DNA of 64,000 nucleotides from Methanolobus halotolerans (GTDB taxonomy: Archaea; Halobacteriota; Methanosarcinia; Methanosarcinales; Methanosarcinaceae). Shown here in pieces: positions 8,789-17,973 of the stretch (position 1 is the stretch's first letter; each line of letters begins with the position of its first letter). The notes under the pieces are model-generated. The model saw nothing but the letters and a program-made list of their open reading frames with translations. It ran no database searches and was not told where the DNA came from. The DNA is taken from assembly GCF_004745425.1 (NCBI RefSeq), contig NZ_PGGK01000009.1, positions 1-64,000 on the forward strand. The letters run 5' to 3'. Position numbers and translations under genes: made by a program.

Positions 8789-9074
8789 CTATGGATCTTT
8801 TTTGAAAGAATGTGCAGGGTGGGGTTTCAGCCCCTGTCCTTTATACATTGATTAAGACTTATTGAACATTGCGAACATTTATATCAATAATATCAATAGT
8901 AATCTCCCAGTAATAGCTGGCGCCATATCCAAAAGGGAAGCTTTACAGGTGTTTTAAGCATTATTTATCCATTCTCCTTTTAAAACATAATTCCCGGTCA
9001 ACACAAGGTCCCGGGAAATTCTGATTCTGAATATAGTTTCTACAGTATTTATCACTGTCAAAACCAAAGCAAAT
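8789..9074. other. Intergenic leader between the two surface-protein genes, with hairpin
   Basis: This 286-base stretch has no convincing gene. It holds a 7-bp perfect hairpin, TTCCCGG (8991-8997) with CCGGGAA (9011-9017), about 60 bases before the next start codon. TATA-like runs occur near 8876 and 9044. The hairpin may lie in the leader of the acidic-repeat protein. Confidence 0.4.
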
Positions 9075-10694
9075 ATGTTGGTGGTGTTTATTCAGAATCT
9101 TTTTTCATTATTGGATGAACTGAAAGTAAAGCGACAGAAACATCGCATGTTCCAGATACTTTTTGTCTGTTTTATTTGTACCGGTTTACTACTGGTGACA
9201 TCCGTACCCGTGTTTGCGGATCCTTCTGATAGCGGAAGTGACGGTAACGACGAGAGAGATGATGACGAGGGAGATGATGACGAGAGAGATGATGACGAGA
9301 GAGATGATGACGAGAGAGATGATGACGAGAGAGATGATGACGAGAGAGATGATGACGAGAGAGATGATGACGAGAGAGATGATGACGAGAGAGATGATGA
9401 CGAGAGAGATGATGACGAGAGAGATGATGACGAGAGAGATGATGACGAGAGAGATAATGACGAGAAGGATGATGACAAGAAGGATGATGACAAGAAGGAT
9501 GATGACAAGAAGGATGATGGCAAGAGAGATGATGACAAGAAGGATGATGGCAAGAGAGATGATGACGAGAGAGATGATGACGAAGGAGATAATGACGAGA
9601 GAGATGATGAAGAGGGAGATAATGACGAGAGAGATGATGAAGAGGGAGATAATGACGAGAGAGATGATGAAGAGGGAGATAATGACGAGAGAGATGATAA
9701 TTCATCTGGTAATGCAGGGTATGAAGGCAGGGAGGATGACCCTAGTGAAGATAATGACTCTTCGGGGGATGACAGTGAACATACTTCGGATGATTCCGGG
9801 ACTACTGAAGAGAGCAGCAGTAACACTGTAAATACTACTGATCCCGGCAGTAATGATGGCAGTGATACGACGGATACTGCCGGCTCTGAAGATACTACCG
9901 GAAATTCCAGCTTCAGTTCCGAAGACTCAGAAAGTACACGTCTCGACCCATACATCGGAACACAGGAGAATTATGAAAACATCGAGGTCACGGATTTCGC
10001 CTTCCTGTCTGTTGTTAACGGAGTAGAAGCGATTTTCGAGTTTGACAGAGATCATGCTATTACGTCCGTCAGTTTTGTTCCGCAGGTAAGCGGAGGACAG
10101 GTCAAGACAATAGTTGAATCGTTAAAGGGTACATCTGTTTTTGCAAATGAGGCTCCTCCCGGACTGGTTTACAGAAACCTGAATGTGTGGGTGGGGAATG
10201 GTCAGTATTCTTCTTACAAATTCACGGAAGCAAAAGTGAACTTCAAAGTCGAAAAACAATGGCTTGAATCCAACAATGTCGGATATGATTCCATCCTGCT
10301 GTACAACTATCATAATGAGTGGGGGGCCCTGGCCACAGAAAGGACCGGTGAAGATGATGCATATGTGTATTATACAGCTCAAACCCCGGGATTCTCGCCA
10401 TTTGCCATAGTGAGTGCAGACGAAAACACAGTTCTTAATTCTCTGGCAGAAGGAGAAGATGATCGATCGGAAGATAATGGAAGCCTTTTCCATGGTGGCT
10501 CTTCCGGCGCTGACAATGTGGCCGATACTTCAAACAGTTCCATGTTATCATATGGTCTATTAATACTGGGAATCGGACTTTTCGTACTATGGACAATCGG
10601 CTTTGTGGCTATAAAACACAGAATCAATTTTGATGAAATTGGGCCTCAGCTGAGGAATCAGGGTGAAGAAGTATTCAAACGTCTCAAAAAATAG
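9075..10694 (+). CDS. Secreted acidic-repeat protein with C-terminal PGF-pre-PGF domain and membrane anchor
   Basis: A 539-residue protein. Residues 20-48 carry a signal peptide (KVKRQKHR, then a hydrophobic core, then VFA-D). Residues 59-208 are exactly 30 five-residue units, mostly DERDD, with central variants rich in Lys (KDDDK) and later ones such as EGDND. Then comes a Ser/Thr/Asp/Gly-rich region, and a PGF-pre-PGF domain (about 305-460) that ends in the same TPGFSPFAI as the neighbour. A membrane helix near 490-510 and a basic tail follow. It looks like a surface protein with a charged, possibly cation-binding stalk; no enzyme domain is seen. The start may be later than 9075. Confidence 0.85.
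   Translation: MLVVFIQNLFSLLDELKVKRQKHRMFQILFVCFICTGLLLVTSVPVFADPSDSGSDGNDERDDDEGDDDERDDDERDDDERDDDERDDDERDDDERDDDERDDDERDDDERDDDERDDDERDDDERDNDEKDDDKKDDDKKDDDKKDDGKRDDDKKDDGKRDDDERDDDEGDNDERDDEEGDNDERDDEEGDNDERDDEEGDNDERDDNSSGNAGYEGREDDPSEDNDSSGDDSEHTSDDSGTTEESSSNTVNTTDPGSNDGSDTTDTAGSEDTTGNSSFSSEDSESTRLDPYIGTQENYENIEVTDFAFLSVVNGVEAIFEFDRDHAITSVSFVPQVSGGQVKTIVESLKGTSVFANEAPPGLVYRNLNVWVGNGQYSSYKFTEAKVNFKVEKQWLESNNVGYDSILLYNYHNEWGALATERTGEDDAYVYYTAQTPGFSPFAIVSADENTVLNSLAEGEDDRSEDNGSLFHGGSSGADNVADTSNSSMLSYGLLILGIGLFVLWTIGFVAIKHRINFDEIGPQLRNQGEEVFKRLKK
9249..9698 (+). repeat. Coding tandem repeat, 30 units of 15 nt
   Basis: The stretch is 450 nt, exactly 30 copies of a 15-nt unit (consensus GACGAGAGAGATGAT). 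About a dozen copies near the 5' side are identical or nearly so. The unit length is a multiple of three, so copy-number change keeps the reading frame. The middle units are changed to lysine codons and the last third alternates two unit types, which suggests successive local amplifications. All reading frames are open through the repeat, so long shadow ORFs occur on both strands. Confidence 0.95.
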
Positions 10695-10819
10695 TTTTTA
10701 GTGATATCACACTTAAACCAAAATTCGTTATTTCTATGAAGATAGTTCATCTAACATCTTTCCCAATATTTTATCTATAATTGAGACTTAGATGTAGCAA
10801 GGGAAATTCAGGGAATATT

Positions 10820-12916
10820 ATGCTTGAGAGAATGTTTGATCCGAATGGTGTGGCAGTGATAGGCGCTTCCAGGAAAGAGGGCAAGGTCGGAAGGGCGGTA
10901 CTTGAGAACCTGATGGCAAACGGTATTGAGAATATCGTGCCGGTAAACCCCAATGACGGTGAGATACTCGGGCTTCGTGCCTATAAGGGCATCCTTGATG
11001 TCCCAAAGGAGAAAAAAGTTGACCTTGCTGTTATTGTGATACCTGCAAAATTTGTACCTGAAGCCATAGACCAGTGTGGAAGGGCAGGTATAGCAAACGT
11101 TGTTGTCATATCTGCAGGTTTCAAGGAAGCAGGTGTAGAGGGCGCCCGTCTGGAGAGGGAGTGCCTTGAGATATGCCAGAAATACGGTGTCAGGATGGTA
11201 GGTCCAAACTGCCTTGGCATTATTGATACGGGCTCCGGTCTTAATGCAACCTTTGCGGCAAACATGGCACACAAAGGTAATATCGCCTTGATGTCACAAT
11301 CGGGTGCTATCTGTACGGTGGCTCTTGACTGGGCGGACAGGACCAATGTCGGTTTTTCCAAGTTTGTCAGTCTTGGGAACAAGGCAGACCTGGATGAGAA
11401 CGATTTCCTGGAGTTCTTTGAGAATGATAACTCAACTGCTGTAATTTCTGCTTATCTGGAAGGGGTTAAGAACGGGCCCGATTTTATAAAGATCGCACAA
11501 AGTGTGACCAGGTCCAAACCTGTGATAATTGTAAAATCCGGAAGGACATCTGTAGGTTCCAGGGCGGTGTCTTCCCACACAGGAACCCTTGCAGGCTCTG
11601 ACGCTGCCTATGATGCAGCTTTCAGGCAAAGCGGGGTCATAAGGGCAGATTCCCTGATAGAGATGCTTGACCTGTCCAGGGCTTTTTCAGCGTATCCTCT
11701 GCCGAAGGGAAGGAATATTGCCATCGTCACCAATGCGGGAGGTCTTGGCATACTGACGGCAGATGCATGTTCCAGTGCAGGACTTAACATTGCCTCATTC
11801 GAGGAATCAACTATCAATGAGCTGCGAGGTACCTTGCCTCCTGCTGCAAACCTGTATGACCCCGTTGATGTGCTCGGGGATGCCAGTGCGGATGTATATG
11901 CGCACGCTCTGGAAACCGTACTTGCGGATAATAACGTGGATGGCATAATTCTTCTTGTTTCACCCCAGGCCATGACAGAAGTGACGGAGATAGCGGAGAA
12001 GATAGTTGATATTATCAGGGATTCGGAAAAACCCATTTTATGCAATCTTGCAGGTGGAACACGTGTTTCGGAAGGAGAAGCGACTTTACAAAAGAACGGC
12101 ATCCCCAATTATCCTTCTCTGGAGCGGGCTGTTACCAGTATGGACGCACTCTGCACATACTATTCGATAAAGGACCGAAAACATTCCTCTCCTCAGCAGA
12201 TAAGTGTAGACAAAAGCGCTACGGATGCAATAATAAAAGATGCCGTTTCAAATAAGAACCGCATCCTCGGTCTTGAATCCATGGACATACTGTCCTCCTA
12301 TGGTATAAAGGTAGTCGATTCCCGGATAGTGAAGACACTTCCGGAAGCAGTAGGTGTGTCTGAGGAGATCGGTTACCCGGTTGTAATGAAGATAGTCTCT
12401 TCTGATATATCTCACAAGACCGATGTGGGAGGTATACGTCTTAACCTCCGGCATGCGGATGATGTAGAACGTGCTTATAATTCCATGATGTCGGATGTGC
12501 ATCGTTATATGCCGGAGGCAAGAATAGCGGGTGTACAGGTGCAGAAAATGGTCTCCGGTGGAAAAGAGGTTATCATTGGTATGAACCGGGATCCACAATT
12601 TGGTCCTTTGCTCATGTTCGGGCTTGGTGGAACCTATGTGGAGTTCCTGAAGGATGTTTCCTTTTCTGTGGCACCGGTAAGCACCGATGAAGCAAAACAC
12701 ATGGTGTCATCGATAAAAACCTATCCTTTGATTGCAGGTGTCAGAGGAGAGGCGCCTTCAGATATCAATTCGATCATTGATGCGCTTATAAGGATATCAC
12801 AGCTTGTAACGGACTTCCCTGAGATTCTGGAGTTCGAGATCAATCCTTTGATGGTGATGCAGGATGGTCAGGGTTGTGTCGCAATGGACGTAAGGTTCAC
12901 TATAGATGTGAAATAA
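10820..12916 (+). CDS. acd: Acetate-CoA ligase (ADP-forming), fused alpha-beta subunits
   Basis: ATG at 10820 is chosen because family similarity starts at MLERMFDPNGVAVIGAS and GGGA lies upstream. The 698-residue protein has the alpha subunit first: CoA-binding Rossmann domain and succinyl-CoA-ligase-like domain, with the phosphorylated histidine in SSHTGTLAGSDAAYDAAF. An ATP-grasp beta subunit follows (about 480-698; VMKIVSSDISHKTDVGGI). The enzyme interconverts acyl-CoA plus ADP plus phosphate with acid plus ATP. In methanogens it may dispose of acetyl-CoA or aryl-CoA; the indolepyruvate oxidoreductase genes in this window could supply arylacetyl-CoA. The next gene is 63 bases downstream. 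Confidence 0.93.
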   Translation: MLERMFDPNGVAVIGASRKEGKVGRAVLENLMANGIENIVPVNPNDGEILGLRAYKGILDVPKEKKVDLAVIVIPAKFVPEAIDQCGRAGIANVVVISAGFKEAGVEGARLERECLEICQKYGVRMVGPNCLGIIDTGSGLNATFAANMAHKGNIALMSQSGAICTVALDWADRTNVGFSKFVSLGNKADLDENDFLEFFENDNSTAVISAYLEGVKNGPDFIKIAQSVTRSKPVIIVKSGRTSVGSRAVSSHTGTLAGSDAAYDAAFRQSGVIRADSLIEMLDLSRAFSAYPLPKGRNIAIVTNAGGLGILTADACSSAGLNIASFEESTINELRGTLPPAANLYDPVDVLGDASADVYAHALETVLADNNVDGIILLVSPQAMTEVTEIAEKIVDIIRDSEKPILCNLAGGTRVSEGEATLQKNGIPNYPSLERAVTSMDALCTYYSIKDRKHSSPQQISVDKSATDAIIKDAVSNKNRILGLESMDILSSYGIKVVDSRIVKTLPEAVGVSEEIGYPVVMKIVSSDISHKTDVGGIRLNLRHADDVERAYNSMMSDVHRYMPEARIAGVQVQKMVSGGKEVIIGMNRDPQFGPLLMFGLGGTYVEFLKDVSFSVAPVSTDEAKHMVSSIKTYPLIAGVRGEAPSDINSIIDALIRISQLVTDFPEILEFEINPLMVMQDGQGCVAMDVRFTIDVK

Positions 12917-12979
12917 GATGTATCAATATTACAATTCAGGGTTAGTTATTATGAAAATCAGGTTCAAGGGAGCGAGATA

Positions 12980-14053
12980 ATGGCATCGATATTGGTTAGT
13001 TCTTCAGAGAAGTTTTCAGGTAAGAGTTCCGTCTGTATGGGACTGGGTAAGATACTCCGTGACAGGGGCCATGTGGTCGGATACATGAAGCCGATAGGAA
13101 ATCTTCTGATAGACGTTCACGGCTCTCTTACAGATGAGGATGCTGAAGGCATCAAATCAATGCTGGGACTTGATGACCCTACAAAAACGATTACTCCAAT
13201 CCATCTGACTGACAGTCTGATAGATGATGCACTGATCGGTGTAAAAAAGGATCTTGATGAGAGGCTCATGGAAGCCTATTCGACGATTTCGGAAGGTAAG
13301 GATGTTGTCATCATCGAAGGTACGGGGGGTATCGGAGGAGGGGCTATGTACAACCTTTCGGATCCCGAGATCGCATCCAAGATCGGGACCAGAATGCTGC
13401 TTGTGACCCGTTTCGATTCCATTTATGCTGTCGACCGCATATTATGCGATCTACGTATAATACAGGACCCGAACATACTTGCAGGTGTTATCCTTAACGA
13501 GGTACCAGCAGACATGATGGAGAGGGTTACCGAGCTTGTTGTTCCTTTCCTGGAAAAGAAAGGCATTAAGGTGTTCGGGGTGATTCCCCAGGATAAGACC
13601 CTTCGATCGGTACCTATTTCTGAGATCGTTGAAGGTCTGCGCGCAGAGATCCTTGTAGGTACGGAAAGTCTTGAAGAATTTGTCGATAACTATCTTGTAG
13701 GGGCCATGGAAGCAGGTTCTGCCATCAAGTACTTCCGAAGATTACCCAACACGGCTGTGATCACAGGTGGTGACAGGGCTGATATACAGATGGCTGCCAT
13801 TGAAACAAGAGTCAAGTGCCTGATACTGACAGGAAATATGTTGCCCAGCGGCGCTGTCCTTGCAAGCGCAGAAGAAGCAGGTATCCCTGTGATCCTTGTG
13901 CGTAGCGATACAATGACCACAATAGAAAGGATGGAGCAACTTATCGGTCATGCTCACATAAAACAACAGGTGAAACTTGACAGGATAGTGGAACTCCTGG
14001 AAAGTAATGTTGACCTGAGGTCGATCGCCGCAAGTATGGATCTGGAATTCTGA
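12980..14053 (+). CDS. BioD-like P-loop / DRTGG-domain protein (phosphotransacetylase-family N-terminal domain homologue)
   Basis: The 357-residue protein starts with a deviant P-loop (SSSEKFSGKSSVCMGLG) of the dethiobiotin-synthetase-like AAA_26 fold. It continues to about residue 205 and ends with a DRTGG-type domain (TAVITGGDRADIQMAAIE and VILVRSDTMTTIERME). The same two domains form the regulatory N-terminal part of long phosphotransacetylases, but the catalytic PTA domain is absent. It follows the ADP-forming acetyl-CoA synthetase on the same strand, which fits a role in regulating or sensing acetyl-CoA metabolism; that role is inferred. ATG at 12980 follows GGGAGCGAG. Confidence 0.82.
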   Translation: MASILVSSSEKFSGKSSVCMGLGKILRDRGHVVGYMKPIGNLLIDVHGSLTDEDAEGIKSMLGLDDPTKTITPIHLTDSLIDDALIGVKKDLDERLMEAYSTISEGKDVVIIEGTGGIGGGAMYNLSDPEIASKIGTRMLLVTRFDSIYAVDRILCDLRIIQDPNILAGVILNEVPADMMERVTELVVPFLEKKGIKVFGVIPQDKTLRSVPISEIVEGLRAEILVGTESLEEFVDNYLVGAMEAGSAIKYFRRLPNTAVITGGDRADIQMAAIETRVKCLILTGNMLPSGAVLASAEEAGIPVILVRSDTMTTIERMEQLIGHAHIKQQVKLDRIVELLESNVDLRSIAASMDLEF

Positions 14054-14063
14054 TATATGAGCA

Positions 14064-14082
14064 GAGAGCTTAATCAGCTCTC
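14064..14082 (+). terminator. Hairpin after the DRTGG gene
   Basis: A 7-bp perfect stem, GAGAGCT with AGCTCTC around TAATC, begins 10 bases after the stop codon. A short T run follows at about 14092. Terminator-like, though archaeal termination mainly needs the T run. Confidence 0.5.
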
Positions 14083-14173
14083 ATGGGGTCATTTTTAAAG
14101 GGTTTCTATATTGTTTCTATATTAGAATTCCCTCATCTTTTTTTTGTCCATTTCCTCTAATAGGTCCTTCGGT

Positions 14174-14734
14174 TCATTCTATCATCTGAAGAACATCGCA
14201 CAACTTATTGATGGTGTCTTCTGCTGTTCTCATGCCTTCTTCATCTTCTTCAGCAGGCTTTCTGAGTATGCCTCCGAAATGTCCTCCGTCACCCACCACT
14301 ATCATGCCATGGATGTGCATCCATTCGTGGATCGACTGGATGGTCTTTTCCTGACCTCCGTTCCTTGACCCTCCGATGGCCATTGCTGCGCCCACCTTGT
14401 TGCTTAGCTTAAAACCCTGTCTTCTAAGCAGGACACTCCTGTCACAAAGTGCCTTGAGCTGCGCAGTCATCGTTCCAAAATATACAGGTGATGAGACTAT
14501 TATACCGTCTGCCTGTAAAAGTTTGTCATATGCCGGCTGCATATCGTCCCCCACAGGACATTTTTCTCCTTTGCCGCAGACTCCACAGGCTGTGCAGGGG
14601 GCAATTTGCGATTCTGAGATAAGTACTGTATCTGTTTCAAAACCTCTTTCTTTTGCTATACCAAGCATCTTCTCAATGAGCTTATCATTATTCCCGCCTG
14701 CTTTAGGACTTCCTGAAATACCTATGATCTTCAT
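14174..14734 (-). CDS. isf: Iron-sulfur flavoprotein (Isf family)
   Basis: A 186-residue protein. The N-terminal MKIIGISGSPKAGGNNDKL is the FMN-phosphate loop of the NADPH-dependent FMN reductase/flavodoxin fold. The compact motif C-x2-C-x2-C-x5-C (CTACGVCGKGEKC, residues 47-59) is the 4Fe-4S site of Isf proteins. SSPVYFGTMTAQLK is the second flavin-contacting segment. In Methanosarcina, Isf takes electrons from ferredoxin and helps detoxify oxygen or peroxide. The gene is convergent with the DRTGG gene and divergent from pgk. Confidence 0.88.
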   Translation of the reverse strand: MKIIGISGSPKAGGNNDKLIEKMLGIAKERGFETDTVLISESQIAPCTACGVCGKGEKCPVGDDMQPAYDKLLQADGIIVSSPVYFGTMTAQLKALCDRSVLLRRQGFKLSNKVGAAMAIGGSRNGGQEKTIQSIHEWMHIHGMIVVGDGGHFGGILRKPAEEDEEGMRTAEDTINKLCDVLQMIE

Positions 14735-14902
14735 ATTATCACCATTGATGATTACAGGTCAACAAATATTAGTTTTTGGATTATCGGTTCATTCACCAAA
14801 ACGAATGATGGTTGTCTGTATTTATATCACATAAACATATTATGTATATAGAGTCTATATTGCCAAAGATTTACAGGTGACAAATATAGTGGTGATGGAA
14901 AT

Positions 14903-16135
14903 TTGACTTCTAGAGATTATCTTACTATCGATGATTTTGACGTGGATGGAAAAACAATCCTTGTGAGAGTGGACCTGAATGTGCCTATGGATCCCGAGGA
15001 GAATATCCTTGATGATATGCGAATAAAAAGCCATATACCCACATTAAAGGACCTTGAAGATGCCAGAGTGGTCTTACTTGCGCATCAGAGCAGGGCCGGA
15101 AAAAGTGATTTCACAACCATGAAGCCACATGCTAAACGCATGTCGCGATACATGGGAAAAGAGGTGGAGTATGTGGATGACATTTTTGGCAGTCATGCCA
15201 GGTCCCGGATATCTTCAATGCAAAAAGGGGATGTCATACTGCTTGAAAATGTCAGGTTCTATGCAGAGGAGAGCCTTAAACGCCCTGCAAAAGAGCATTC
15301 CCATACACATATGGTAAAAAAGCTCTCACCTTTGATGGATATATTCCTGAATGACGCCTTTGCGGTGTCTCACAGATCTCAGCTCTCGATCACAGGCTTT
15401 ACCGAGATCCTGCCAAGCGGAGCCGGAAGGGTCATGGAAAATGAGATCACTTCCCTTGACAGGGGTTTAAAGGGTAGTGAATGTCCCTGCATCTTTGTGC
15501 TGGGGGGTGCAAAGGTGGACGATTCGCTGAAGGTTGCCGAGAATGTACTGTCTAACGGAAGTGCAGACAGGGTGCTTCTTACAGGAATTGTGGGAAACGT
15601 CATGCTCTCTGCAAACGGAGTCGATATAGGTAAGGTCAACATGGATTTCATAGGATCCCTGGGTTATCTCGATCAGATCGAGCGTGGAAAACAGATACTG
15701 GATGAGTTCGACGGAAAGATCGGCCTTCCTATAGATGTTGCTCTTAATGACGATGGGAAAAGGGTTGAGGTCCAGGTTGATGAACTTCCTGCCGACGGCT
15801 TCCCGATAAATGACATTGGACTTGAGAGCATTGTAGCTTATTCCAAAGAGATTCGGAATGCGAAGACAGTTGTGCTTAACGGGCCTGCAGGTCTTGCAGA
15901 AAAGGATTCCTTTGCACTGGGGACCCATGAGATTATAAAAGCAGCCGTGCACTCAGAGTATTCGATCGCTGGGGGAGGGCATATCTCAGCCGAGATCCGG
16001 AACCTGGGTTATGATGACAGGTTCTCTCACCTGAGCACGGGTGGTGGTGCATGTATCGACTATCTTGCAGGTATGACTCTTCCCGGTATTAAATCACTTA
16101 AGGATGCTGCCTCGCGATACAGACATAACCAATGA
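14903..16135 (+). CDS. pgk: Phosphoglycerate kinase
   Basis: The 410-residue enzyme transfers phosphate between 1,3-bisphosphoglycerate and ADP in glycolysis/gluconeogenesis. The substrate-binding RVDLNVPMD lies near residue 22. LLAHQSRAG, the acidic-loop region LLENVRF, LGGAKVDDS and the nucleotide-binding LSTGGGAC at the C-terminus are all present. The start is TTG at 14903, after GTGGTGATGG; no in-frame ATG would keep the N-terminal strand. With glpX and the ADP-dependent kinases it forms part of the sugar phosphate metabolism spread over this window. Confidence 0.96.
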   Translation: MTSRDYLTIDDFDVDGKTILVRVDLNVPMDPEENILDDMRIKSHIPTLKDLEDARVVLLAHQSRAGKSDFTTMKPHAKRMSRYMGKEVEYVDDIFGSHARSRISSMQKGDVILLENVRFYAEESLKRPAKEHSHTHMVKKLSPLMDIFLNDAFAVSHRSQLSITGFTEILPSGAGRVMENEITSLDRGLKGSECPCIFVLGGAKVDDSLKVAENVLSNGSADRVLLTGIVGNVMLSANGVDIGKVNMDFIGSLGYLDQIERGKQILDEFDGKIGLPIDVALNDDGKRVEVQVDELPADGFPINDIGLESIVAYSKEIRNAKTVVLNGPAGLAEKDSFALGTHEIIKAAVHSEYSIAGGGHISAEIRNLGYDDRFSHLSTGGGACIDYLAGMTLPGIKSLKDAASRYRHNQ

Positions 16136-16233
16136 GCTACAAACTCTAATCATGGTCCATAAGGGCCTTGCAAGTTGAAAGGTTTGAAAAACAACCCAAG
16201 CTTGCAACAAATGACAGTGATCGGAGTGTGTGT

Positions 16234-16869
16234 ATGGAAGATAAAGCAGTATTGCTTACGGAAGAAGAGGGTAAGACAGCTGTTCATCTTGCAAGGGATG
16301 CTATAGAGACATATCTGCGGACAGGTGAAATGATGGATGGTTCGGAGATACAGCTTCCCTCTATATTTGATGAGCCCCGGGGAGTTTTTGTGACCCTTTC
16401 CAAGAATGGAGAGCTGAGGGGGTGTATCGGCCATCCGTATGGCGATTCCCCTCTGAAGCATGCGATTACCGATTCCGCTATCTCTGCAGGTTTCAGGGAC
16501 CCCCGGTTTCCGCCTGTGCGAATCGATGAGATGACCTTCGTTACCATAGAGGTGACCGTCCTGACCCGGCCCGAGCAAATTAATGTGGAACCCAGGGATC
16601 TCCCGTCCTCCATTAAGATCGGAAGGCATGGTTTGATAGTCAAGAGTGGTTACAGGCAGGGCCTGCTTCTTCCGCAGGTGGCACCTGAGAACCAGATGGA
16701 TGAGGTGGAGTTTTTGGGTCATACATGTCTGAAGGCCGGGCTTCCTCCGGATGCCTGGGCCACAGGTGCCGAAGTCTACTGTTTTGAAGGCCAGATATTT
16801 TCGGAAAAAGAACCTAATGGAGAAGTCTTTGAAAAAGATATCCGGGAAAAAGCCTGCTTAAAAGAATGA
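16234..16869 (+). CDS. AMMECR1-domain protein
   Basis: ATG at 16234 follows GGAG (16223-16227) and begins the conserved region; an upstream start at 16168 would add an unconserved tail. The 211-residue protein carries the AMMECR1 motifs [21 protein letters not shown] and [14 protein letters not shown]. The family is common to archaea and eukaryotes; its biochemical role is not established, although the conserved LRGCIG cysteine suggests a catalytic or binding site. A T-rich run at 16876-16896 after the stop probably ends transcription and also separates it from the convergent transporter gene. Confidence 0.92.
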   Translation: MEDKAVLLTEEEGKTAVHLARDAIETYLRTGEMMDGSEIQLPSIFDEPRGVFVTLSKNGELRGCIGHPYGDSPLKHAITDSAISAGFRDPRFPPVRIDEMTFVTIEVTVLTRPEQINVEPRDLPSSIKIGRHGLIVKSGYRQGLLLPQVAPENQMDEVEFLGHTCLKAGLPPDAWATGAEVYCFEGQIFSEKEPNGEVFEKDIREKACLKE

Positions 16870-16914
16870 TTTCCCGATTTTTCCTTTTTTGCTTTTCACG
16901 TTCGATCAAAATAA

Positions 16915-17835
16915 CTACTGTTGTTCTGGTTCCTTCCTTTCTGACCAGTAGGAGGCAAGGAATGAACCGGAGATATTATGCCAGATGCTGAAGAGAGCAC
17001 CTGGCAATGCTGCAATCGCTGAAAAGTGCTCAATGGCAAGGGCAACACTGAGGCCGGAGTTCTGCATACCTACCTCAAAGGTGATAGTTCTGGACTCTGT
17101 CTCACTGAGCCCGATCAGCCGGGAAAGCCCGTAACCGCTTGCCAGTCCCAGCAGGTTATGCAGAATGGTCACGCTCATCACAAGCAGGCCGGCAGATATG
17201 ACGTTATCCCTGTTCAGTGCCATGATTATAGCTATTATGATCACGATTGTTATTACTGAGATTGCAGGAAAAACATGTCGGAAGCTGTCCGTACGGGTAT
17301 CCAGAAAAGTGTTCAGCCCGATGCCAAGAGTAACCGGAACTATCACTATCTGCAGGATACTGATCACCATCCCGTATATATCAACGGGAACTGTCTGACC
17401 GATATAGAGCCATGTGAGCAGAGGTGTGGCTATAAAAGATAAAAGGGTGGATACCGAGGTCAGTACAATGGAAAGTGCCACATCTCCTCTGGCAAGATAA
17501 CATATCACATTGGAAGCCGTGCCGCCGGGGCAGGAGCCCAGAAGTACGACACCTGCAGTAAGTTCAGGAGGGAGGGATAATGCTATTGAAATAACAAAAC
17601 CTATCAAAGGCATCAAGGTATACTGTATAGCAGTTCCGAAAAGTACTACTCCCGGCTTTTTGAGCACGAGCAGGAAATCCCTGGCAGAAAGGGTCATTCC
17701 CATGCCGAACATCACTATCCCAAGTAGCAGGGGAATAGCATCTCTGTAAGGGAGGAATATATCCGGATAGAACAATGCAACTACCGAGAGGATTACAGCC
17801 CACAGGGGGAACAGAGAAGTGAATCTTTGCAGCAT
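16915..17835 (-). CDS. Bile acid:sodium symporter family (BASS) transporter
   Basis: A 306-residue membrane protein with about nine or ten hydrophobic helices. The family signatures are GSCPGGTASNVICYLARGD (sodium-site loop) and EVGMQNSGLSVALA. BASS proteins import organic anions with sodium; in prokaryotes the substrates include pantoate and other carboxylates. The substrate here is not deducible. The start is ATG at 17835 (MLQRFTSLFPLW). It is convergent with the AMMECR1 gene and 138 bases downstream of the deoxyribosyltransferase gene on the same strand. Confidence 0.92.
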   Translation of the reverse strand: MLQRFTSLFPLWAVILSVVALFYPDIFLPYRDAIPLLLGIVMFGMGMTLSARDFLLVLKKPGVVLFGTAIQYTLMPLIGFVISIALSLPPELTAGVVLLGSCPGGTASNVICYLARGDVALSIVLTSVSTLLSFIATPLLTWLYIGQTVPVDIYGMVISILQIVIVPVTLGIGLNTFLDTRTDSFRHVFPAISVITIVIIIAIIMALNRDNVISAGLLVMSVTILHNLLGLASGYGLSRLIGLSETESRTITFEVGMQNSGLSVALAIEHFSAIAALPGALFSIWHNISGSFLASYWSERKEPEQQ

Positions 17836-17973
17836 GTTACTCTTCCGTGAAGGATTGGAGTAACGATGCTGCCAATTGTAAAAAATCTATCCTTTGTGCA
17901 GATATATTGTTTTCCTGCTAAAGCAAAACCCTGAAGAATTAGGTTATCTGAGAATTCAGCAAAGACTATCTGT

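Noticed and set aside
9092-9955. 287-residue Ser/Leu-rich minus-strand frame and 177-residue His-rich frame
   Set aside because: They are by-products of the acidic coding repeat, which is free of stops in all frames. The plus-strand protein has a signal peptide, a known domain and a membrane anchor.
10696-10710. 15-nt match TTTTTAGTGATATCA to 26428-26442
   Set aside because: GTGATATC-like sequence is common before start codons as a ribosome site; two copies are too few to call a repeat family.
16146-16165. GGTCC/GGGCC hairpin between pgk and AMMECR1
   Set aside because: Only five pairs with a wobble; too weak to call a terminator.
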